Shown here: one piece after another, positions 56,731-64,000 of the stretch
How positions within the stretch are numbered: the first letter of the stretch is position 1
Layout of the letters: the number at the start of each line of letters is the position of its first letter
Source: Laccaria trichodermophora
Lineage: Eukaryota > Basidiomycota > Agaricomycetes > Agaricales > Hydnangiaceae
DNA length: 64,000 nucleotides
Reading direction: 5' to 3'
NCBI GenBank assembly: GCA_018417955.1
Contig: JACTVC010000035.1
Span: forward strand, 1-64,000
Program-made: the position numbers and the translations under genes
Notes under the pieces: model-generated
Databases searched by the model: none
What the model was told of the DNA's origin: nothing
Seen by the model: the letters and a program-made list of their open reading frames with translations, nothing else

Positions 56731-56893
56731 ATGGTGGTTCCTTGGGTAGGTTTCTTCTTCATCGTTGATCAAGGATAACTATCGAGCCAGATTACAGGCT
56801 AGGAAGTACGTGCAGCGGTTTCCATACAAGCCGCCTGTGCAGATGGTCGATGACTCAACACTAAGTGCTAAAGCTCGGAAGGATTATGGGTGA
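56731..56893 (+). CDS. Possible micro-protein, 36 aa
   Basis: A 15-nt first exon (MVVPW), a 52-nt intron with good GTAGGT and ATTACAG ends, and a 96-nt second exon (ARKYVQRFPYKPPVQMVDDS then TLSAKARKDYG). The second exon reads like conserved protein rather than chance. Just past the stop another frame reads DEEGDYGEDP, so the true C-terminus may be longer and the stop a frameshift. Identity unknown. Confidence 0.35.
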
Positions 56894-57295
56894 TGAGGAG
56901 GGTGATTATGGTGAGGATCCTTAAATAGTCAGTCTCTACAAAATGATACTGTTCTTTTCTTCTCGTTATGTTACATTTAGTCCGTCGAACTACTTTAATG
57001 TTATAACATCATGACATGTACCACAGGTGGATGAATGAATCAACGGAAATCTACTCAAAGACGTCTTGTGTCGTTTATAATGGGACATCGAGTTATCCCC
57101 AGCCCTATAGGCGAAGACGAAGACGTCACGGATGAATGGTGGTCACTTGTATCCAGCATAATACCATGATTCATCTTCGCTCGACTCGTTTTGGCGGGAT
57201 CCCCTAGAAAAGCTTCTGCCATAGCTACTTCATGGCTGAGCGGAATATGGGTAGTGGACATGTTGAAGCGCTTGTAGAACGCGGTTGCGGAGTAT

Positions 57296-58177
57296 TCATC
57301 TAAAGACCACTGAACCAAAGCCAACGAATCAGATATTGGATCGACTTACCCAGTTCTAAAAAACACCCGGACCGTGTTCTGATGATCACTTTCCTCAGAC
57401 GCTTAAAGTCCCCTCCTTTATCTTTGGCCCACCAGCCTTCTAAGATGCCACCCAAAAAAGCCTCCTCAATGAAACGTCCTGATTCTCTCAGGAGCGGACC
57501 AAGATCAGGCGTTCGACAATTCCCTCGTGACCACCAAACCAGAAGGCGATGGGCGAGCTCGTGCAGGAGGTCGGCGATGTAGGAGGCGATGATCTGTGAA
57601 GGGTCGATTCGTTGTCTGTACGGTGCCGATTTCTGAATGATATTGGTAATGAACACTAAATTGTAAGAAGCACTCTCACCGCTGACAGCATCAAGCATTC
57701 TGCAAGCTGGTACGCGATCTGCACGTTATCGTCACAGGCAGCGTCAACGCCGACGTTCGTATAGCCCCACTCGAATTCTGCACCGCCTTTGGATGTTACT
57801 AGGCGTACATTTGGGAAGCGACACCTGAAGAAATAACGAATGTCTTCGTCGTCGGGATGTCGGCAACGAACCTCTTCGAGCGTTGCTTTCACATTTGAGT
57901 TTTTGTAGACGTGATGAAGGAGGTCGAGAAAGGGTTGCCTGAGACCTGCATGTTCGCACAGGGCTTCTCGAACTGTCTTTGTGAGCATTACAATGGGCAT
58001 GTATCGCCCCGAGAGTGTGACGTCTTCTTCGTCAAGACCATTTATTGCGACGATTAACCGGAAAGGCATAGGGAGTAGTGGGAGGATGTGATAGATGCAA
58101 ATAGGAGTTCTTCTGTCTCGGGCTGACCTTCCACCAATGGAATCATGGACAAACAGGAAATGACTCGCACCAAACAA
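57296..58177 (-). CDS. Unknown protein with HExxH metallopeptidase-like motif
   Basis: Exons 58177-57680, 57632-57350 and 57309-57296 join in frame to give 264 aa (228 if the ATG at 58069 is used). The exon 1 product contains FRLIVAINGLDEEDVTLSGR and EVRCRHPDDEDIRYFFRCRF. Exon 2 begins with SQIIASYIADLLHELAHRLL, holding a textbook HELAH zinc-binding motif (His190-Glu191-His194), followed by GGILEGWWAKDKGGDF. The motif could make it a zinc peptidase, but I do not recognise the family and see no obvious third ligand. An overlapping downstream frame (57055-57324) looks protein-like, so the 3' end may be misread. Confidence 0.6.
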
Positions 58178-58771
58178 GCTTGAGTGTCTTCAGCTACATG
58201 GCAGACGCAAACGATCGCGCGCCTGAGCAGTAAAGCCGACACCAATCTCGACGGCAAACTTGGCTTGATTTCTTCTTTCCCGTCGCGTCTCGCCAGCAGT
58301 TGAATGGACAGGGCGACCGTTAGCTAGGTGGGACTATCAAGGGACTATGGATGAAAGAGTAAAATATAATGTAATACGAGAAACAGCACCTTGGATTTGG
58401 GGATGGCATGCATCGACATCATGGACGTTTGATCCGTTTGAGTTCTCTAGATAGATAGGATTAACCAGTTTACAAAAATATTAATCACTTGCCCACAGTT
58501 GAAGATGCGAGAGCCTTTAGGTTGAGTCGGAGTTGACCAAATTTTCTTGCCAGCGAGGCTTCGGTTTTCAGTATTTCAGCTTGTTGGTCATGTTGTCATT
58601 GACAGTGTTGTCATGACCCGGGTCTGACGAGGTCAGACCCTGACCTAGCGTCGAGTGACCTGACTTTGATTGACGGGGTCATGATCGGTCAAGGGTTCTG
58701 TGAGAACTTGTGTATGCACTAGTCTCCCGTAGGCAACTCCTATGATGAGGGTGATGATAGTCGATCTCCCT
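58178..58771. other. Intergenic, no supported gene
   Basis: Contains a small inverted motif, GGGTCTGACGAGGTCAGACCC at about 58618-58640. No gene seen. Confidence 0.4.
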
Positions 58772-58800
58772 CATACTATGTTTGTTCAGGTGTTTGAAAC
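58772..58800. repeat. 29-bp inverted repeat, left copy
   Basis: The segment reading CATACTATGTTTG ... GTGTTTGAAAC is the exact reverse complement of 61026-61054. The match stops at both edges. Confidence 0.85.
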
Positions 58801-59345
58801 CCATCAGGAGTTTGAAACTGTGGATTATTTTACCTTCCACTTGCCTTGAGGCCTTGGAATTTTCACAGAAGGTGTATTTATGTATTACATTCATTGTCTC
58901 AAAATTTTAGAACAAGAGTCAAAGATTTGTGGTTTGGGGACATGGATTTGTGGTTTTCATTACACCAGACAAACAAAAGTATGGAATGTTTACTCAGATC
59001 CCTCCAGATCGGCTTGACTGTTTATTCTAAAACTTTCCAATTGCATTTGAATGGCATACTTAAGTTCAAATAGAAAAATTTAGATAGCGAGGTGAAGTTG
59101 TCGTTGCAGGAAGGGCAAAAGACCAAATTCCGCTGTGAAACAGCTCGAAAAACGTGACATTTGCGTGACATTCGCACATCATCGATGCATCATCCATCAG
59201 CCAAATAAACACGTAGCGCGGCAAGCCGCATGGCCCGCTACAGCTACTTTAATGTACTAAGAATTCTTCTGCCCTTATTGACTTTATAATGTTATATCAT
59301 TTGTTTTATACTCAGTGTTGGCCAGGTTTTGTTTTATCTTAACTT

Positions 59346-59730
59346 TCATAGTAATGTTAAATACAATGTACTTACATACATTGAATTACCGTACGCTACA
59401 GCTGCTCGTCGCTCGGCCTTTGGCCAGCTCCTCGCAGCCAGTTGGCATAGAGTGCCAGGAGTATTCGAACAGGCTGCTTTCTTAGCAGCGTCCTCCTGAA
59501 CCTCACGCGCGTAAACATCAATCCTGTTCGCCAATCCGGCAGCAACAGTACCGTTCTTCTCGAAAACACGTTTCGCGCCCTTAGTATAACGGGCTTGTGC
59601 TTCTTATTGCCGTCTACTGAGGTCGAGTTGGCGCTTTTGTTCTGGGATCCGGCAGCGACAGCAGAAGCGGTGGCGTTCTTCCCTTATGCATATGGTGCTT
59701 GTGTTTCTTTTTCTTGCCGTCTGCTGAGGT
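59346..59730 (-). pseudogene. Decayed 3' extension of the secreted-protein gene
   Basis: Past the TGA at 59731 the same frame continues as TSADGKKKKHKHHMHKG. Then a second frame reads NATASAVAAGSQNKSANSTS and VDGNKKHKP, and a third reads KGAKRVFEKNGTVAAGLANR and IDVYAREVQEDAAKKAACS. The pieces resemble one longer lysine/histidine-rich protein broken by one nonsense change and two frameshifts. SADGKKKKHKHH and SVDGNKKHKP suggest an internal repeat. Confidence 0.45.
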
Positions 59731-60097
59731 TCAGTTGACGCTTTTGTTCAGGTCGATGACGTGGGATGGGGAGTCATCGTTGGCCACGAGAGTGGCGATA
59801 CTAACAGAGGAAAAAAACCGTAAATTCCTTTGTATGTCGTGGGTAAGAAAACAAGCACTTACGGAACGGGCGCCGTCATGTCGGCAGCTGTTGGGGTTGT
59901 TGAATTGGCGACGGAAGGTGACTTGTCACTGGGGGTGTTGTACGATCCTGCCTCACACGCCTCAAGGGGAACTGATAATGCAAAATAAGTTCATCAGTAA
60001 GGCACGAAGAAAGACGAGAAAAGAGCATACCGGCGTTAACGGGGTAGGCAGTGGCGGTCATGAGGAAAGCTACGAGGAGTAATGATAGTGGGGCCAT
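59731..60097 (-). CDS. Small secreted protein, 81 aa as read
   Basis: Three exons (60097-60031, 59971-59863, 59800-59731) give 81 aa. The start MAPLSLLLVAFLMTATAYPVNA is a classic signal peptide with probable cleavage near residue 21. The mature part is short and polar (CEAGSYNTPSDKSPSVAN, TLVANDDSPSHVIDLNKS). It stops at a TGA directly before sequence that still looks coding, so the functional protein may once have been about twice as long. No family is recognised; small secreted proteins of this sort are common in agaricomycetes. Confidence 0.5.
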
Positions 60098-61025
60098 GTT
60101 GTTCTTCTTGAGTTTGATAGAAAGTGAGGAGAGCAAGGGAAGGCGCAGGTAAAGTCTAGGTTTAGATGAACAAAAGTGAGGTCGACTCCGAACGTAGACG
60201 CCAGGTCAAGAAAAGACGGAATGACGCCAGCAACGAGAAGAGAGAGAGACGGGGAGAAGAAAGAGAGGTGAGGGGAAGAATGCGCAGTTCGCGATCCTTT
60301 TATACAAGGGAAACAATGAAAGAAGAAGCGATTGTGGATGAAAGGATGTATTTTGGGCCTTCGCGATAGTTTGTTTGAACTAAAAAAAAGTAAGCCTCAA
60401 ATAGATACATGGATTAGTCCAAAGACGCAAATTCTACCAGTTGTGCATCGGGAACTTTCGAACGTGAAATTTTGTCAGCAGCTCTCATAGGCTCTCGTGG
60501 TAGCTTGTCTCCCGTGGATCGATGACGTTTGGATGACATTCTAACTTCTCCTGGTAGGCGGCGGTCCGCTATTGCTCCTTGAACACGACCGAGGTGGTGG
60601 TCCTCCATAGATAATCTGGTGAGATGATGTCGAGCCCTCGCTATAATTGCTAGAAGGATCTCTATATGGATTGGCGTAATGTGGCTACGACAATCAGAGA
60701 ATGGTGGCAGTGGAATAAAAAGGAGAAGTGCGCATGTGATCTCCACTCACATGACTGTCCACGTGAGCAAAGTTTTTTTTCGAGGTCGACCCACAAGACC
60801 CACTACTAACGTAGCGAGAATTCGTTGTTACCTTGTGTGACACGAGTTTCAATCTCCTGATATATCTGAACCCTGAGCACCGGAATGCCTCCGACAGCGA
60901 ACATAACACATTTATACCAAAAAAAAGTAGATACTCTTATAGAAGAGAAAAAATATTATTGGCCTGTAAAAAAATCCAAAGAATTTGATGAGGTGGTGAG
61001 TCAGAAATCGCGAAGTGCTGAAAAA
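60098..61025. other. Intergenic, possible gene remnants
   Basis: Minus-strand text around 60550-60690 reads as a serine/tyrosine/proline-rich tail (NPYRDPSSNYSEGSTSS, YGGPPPRSCSRSNSGPPP) without a definable start. Nothing else is supported. Confidence 0.35.
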
Positions 61026-61054
61026 GTTTCAAACACCTGAACAAACATAGTATG
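61026..61054. repeat. 29-bp inverted repeat, right copy
   Basis: Exact reverse complement of 58772-58800. It is followed by A-rich DNA (61086-61130). Confidence 0.85.
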
Positions 61055-62144
61055 GATGTATGCACAACGTTCAAACATGAGTGTAGAAAAAAAACAAAAA
61101 CAAAAACAACAAAACAACCAAAAAAAACATGGGCATACAGTCATCCCCATTTGATACACTTTTGACTAGCATATATCTTGCTCAATACTAGACCGATTTT
61201 TACGAAACAAGTTGTAACAAGTAGTACAAACTCATATCTACCTACATATATATTTCAAACTTTTCCAAGAAACCTGTCACCATCTCAGCAGGGCAAGTTG
61301 TGAGTCTTGGACACAATCCTTCAGTCTGGCTAGACAAGGAAAGTAAATTACAGGAGAAGAAAGGGAGACTATCCACTAGTAGCTGCATTCTACATGGATG
61401 TATTTATGGCAGCTGCCATAAAAAAACTTGATCAGCTACCATGAATGAATGAAATGGTTTTTCATTGCTTCATGGCACCTGTTTCCAGTACTTTACCATG
61501 CCCCACCTATTCCTGCAGGAATCTAGGAATCCTAGGGGAATTCCTGTGTATTCCTGTGTATTCCACTGGAATTCCACTGGAATGGGACAGGATGTGAGAA
61601 GAATAAGCAGAATAAGGTATAAAACCTATATTTAAAATAATTTAAATGCAAGTATATGTTAATTTACACTAATATACACTTCTGCATACTTCTCTTTACT
61701 ACTATTTAGTTAACTGTACATTTACACTAATATACACTTCTGCTTCTCTTCACTACTAGTTAGTTATCCTCATCATCTTGAGCTTCTTCATCTAAACCTA
61801 AGTTTTCCTCCTCATCTTCATCTGATTTCTTCATCTCTTGTTTGTGGAGGACATACTTTGTGTGAAGCATCCACTCTGAACTTCTTGCATAGCTGAAGCC
61901 AAGAGGGAAGGAGGAGGCAAGAATGGGTGGATCTGGGATCAACACCCATGAGATGGATTTGAATCACAGTTTCAACATGGACTTTGCCTTGTCCAAGTTA
62001 AAGAAAATCCCAATTTTACCCAAAATGTCATGTTGCTTGAGCTAACTCAGAAAGCTGATAACTCAATCCTAAGCATTTGAACAAGTAAAATGCAAGTATA
62101 TTCATTGAATAGAAGTACATGAATTTATTTTACTACTTTGAATG
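61055..62144. other. Gene-poor AT-rich DNA with short repeats
   Basis: Contains an A-rich tract (61086-61130), back-to-back ATTCCTGTGT and ATTCCACTGGA repeats (about 61540-61585), and two copies of TTTACACTAATATACACTTC (near 61663 and 61722). No supported gene. Confidence 0.6.
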
Positions 62145-62370
62145 TTGAAGAGAGGGGGGGGAGTGCTGGAAAATGATGGAGAGAGGAGGGAGTGGCAGGG
62201 AGTGGGAGTGGTAGAGTGATGGAGGGGGGAGGGAGCAAGGGAGGAGAGTGATGGTTGGGGGAGAGTGATGGTGAGGGGGGGATGATGGTGGGGGCAGGAA
62301 GGGGAAGGGAGTGATGAAGGGGAGGGGGGGTGGAGTGATGAGAGGGGTGATGGAGGGGGAAATAATGGTG
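62145..62370. repeat. Polypurine low-complexity tract
   Basis: About 225 bp of plus-strand sequence that is overwhelmingly G and A, with many runs of five or more G. Open frames on the opposite strand are translated simple sequence (Pro/Ser/His). Confidence 0.85.
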
Positions 62371-62399
62371 GGTACTCCACCTGGTGTTTTGAAGCATTT

Positions 62400-63070
62400 G
62401 GGATCGTTGACATGGAGGTGTTGTACATGGGTGCTCGTCTTCATACGTGGGTGCTCATATCCGTATGTGGGTGCTCGCTTGTGTTGGTGCTCATTTTCAC
62501 ATGTGTACAGTGGATGTGGCTGTCATGGAGATGTTGTGCTCATGGTCATGTACATTGTGCATGGGTGGTTGTTCGTGGCATGGATGTGGAGGTGTTATAC
62601 GTGGCGTGGGCGCTCTTCATCATACGCAGGTGTTCGTTTTCATGTGTGGGCGTTTGTTTGCATATGGATTGTGTGGGGGCATCATCATCACTAGGGGGTG
62701 GGGGGACTGGGTGTGAACAAAGGAATGGGGGCAGGCAGTGGGGACTCACCTTAAAACCTGTGGATGGTGACGATGGCGTGCATTGTCACCGTCTGGACGA
62801 TGTGCCACATCTGCTGACTCACCACATCATTGTCTGCATACGCTGTTGACATGCTAGGCACTCGTTCAGCGTTGACACATTGTTGGGGGATTGACATCGT
62901 CTGAGAGGGGGATCGTCGCTGTTCCTGGGCATTGTTGTGCTTGTCCTAGTGGTCATCGTGCTTGTGCTTGTCATTGTCACGCTTGTGCTGGTTGTGGTTG
63001 TGCTCATGCTCATGGTTGTCATGGTCATAGTTGGCATGCTTGTGGTTGGCCGTGCTCGTGTTGTGGCCAT
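62400..63070. repeat. G/T-rich low-complexity region
   Basis: Diverged short repeats around GTGGGTGCTC, TGCTTGTG, GGTTGTG and TGGTCAT, with strong keto bias on the plus strand. Overlapping open frames in several phases are an effect of composition. Confidence 0.75.
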
Positions 63071-64000
63071 GGCATCAGGAAAATCACTTTTTTCCTGGGA
63101 CAAACATGTTTGTAAGCATTTTCCCAGGGTGTCACAAGGCATCACAGGATGTCCTCGGGCAACTTGGGGGTGACCTGAACTGTCCTGAGATAACCTGAAA
63201 CTACAAGTATACTAGATTTCATTAGAAAGAACATTTATTATTGTATGTGAACCATGTATGATCAAAATAAGACTGGAACAAGAAGAAAGTACACCACTGT
63301 CCAGAGATTGAATGACCTACAAAAATTGCAACAACAAAGAAGATGAGGTATCCTTTGCAAAACATATCCGTTTTTTGCGTTCTTTTTTGCGCTGAAAAGC
63401 GGCGGTTAAGCTGCTTCCAACGCGTCTATATACGTAACATCTGGCGCAAAACTCGCGGGGCTATGAACCAATTACTGGCGAAGAATCTGCCCAAAAACGG
63501 TAAATGTTATCGGAGGTCGCCTTAAACGTCAAAATATTAGGGGCTCTCAGACCCGTTTTAAAGCTTTAATTTGTGCGTTTCTAACAAGCCTAAAATCGCA
63601 TGAAACGGAGGAGAACTCATGATCATATAATACATGTTACATGTCTACTACAGGAAAAATAGTTTATGCTACAGTTTGTGAGGTACTTTGAATTTTTATA
63701 CGCCGTAAAGTGGGTTGCATTCACGTAAATAAAACAATTAAATCGAGCCTACATAGAGGCCAAACAGTGCAAAACTCATGAAGTTATAGGTATGAGCTGC
63801 CTTAGAAAGTGTAAGAGTGAATTGATGGCAGTCGGTACGGTTGCGGGATGTCATGTGACCTGCTCAACACACATTTTCGAACTTGGACAATTTCAATTGT
63901 TACTACTGCTGCCACCACAACCCAACAACGCTGCCCATTGCAACACAACACAGGTGCCATGTTCACCTCACAGTACCCTGTTCAACTGACTTCTATTCAA
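63071..64000. other. No supported gene to the window end
   Basis: Mixed AT-rich sequence with only short open frames. Confidence 0.5.

Noticed and set aside
62102..62444. Proline/serine/histidine-rich frames on the minus strand
   Set aside because: All three phases are open because the DNA is simple polypurine/polypyrimidine sequence.
62412..62849. 145-codon cysteine- and tryptophan-rich frame
   Set aside because: It lies in G/T-rich low-complexity DNA with overlapping frames in other phases; composition explains it.

Overview
The window is nuclear DNA of a mushroom-type fungus (Basidiomycota, Agaricomycetes). Three things support this. Most genes are broken by many introns of about 45-60 nt. 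The gene content is fungal: RIO1 kinase, UFD2, PPWD1-type cyclophilin, chorismate mutase, dihydroxyacid dehydratase, septin-like GTPases and Zn2Cys6 zinc clusters. There is also a DUF6698-type gene, a family I know only from agaricomycetes. I cannot name the species. Exon structures were worked out by eye from splice signals, unbroken frame and protein similarity, with no alignment or RNA data.

Left third (1-25,000), repeat-rich accessory DNA. Two nearly identical ~3.3-kb arms in inverted orientation (1472-4743 and 14054-22067) enclose a 9.3-kb island. The island carries an F-box gene, an unrecognised gene with a duplicated CxC...HxC module, a small unknown gene and an SPT5-like gene. A 4.7-kb non-coding foldback element (17185-21882) interrupts the right arm. 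Its own arms are built from two families of tandem repeats, and a 7-bp direct repeat abuts both ends. The left arm serves as its empty site. Beyond it are small unknown genes and a DUF6698 gene.

Middle (26,000-57,000), compact euchromatic housekeeping DNA. In order: UFD2 E4 ligase (21 exons, one of 7 nt), a DUF4504-like gene, PPWD1 cyclophilin-WD40, a C2H2-like unknown gene, a small membrane protein, RIO1, ILV3, a Zn2Cys6 factor, a septin-like GTPase fused to two Zn2Cys6 clusters, a second septin-like GTPase, chorismate mutase (ARO7), NAS2/PSMD9, an AidB-like acyl-CoA dehydrogenase and a hotdog thioesterase. ILV3 (branched-chain amino acids) and ARO7 (aromatic amino acids) are amino-acid genes. 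UFD2 and NAS2 serve the ubiquitin-proteasome system. PPWD1 and RIO1 serve splicing and ribosome maturation. This is a generic housekeeping neighbourhood, not a pathway cluster.

Right end (57,000-64,000). An HExxH-bearing unknown gene and a small secreted protein with decayed downstream sequence are followed by gene-poor, low-complexity DNA, including a strongly purine- and then keto-skewed stretch (62,145-63,070).

The most novel items are the septin/double-zinc-cluster fusion with its shared intron position and GC-AG introns, and the foldback element nested in the large inverted duplication.
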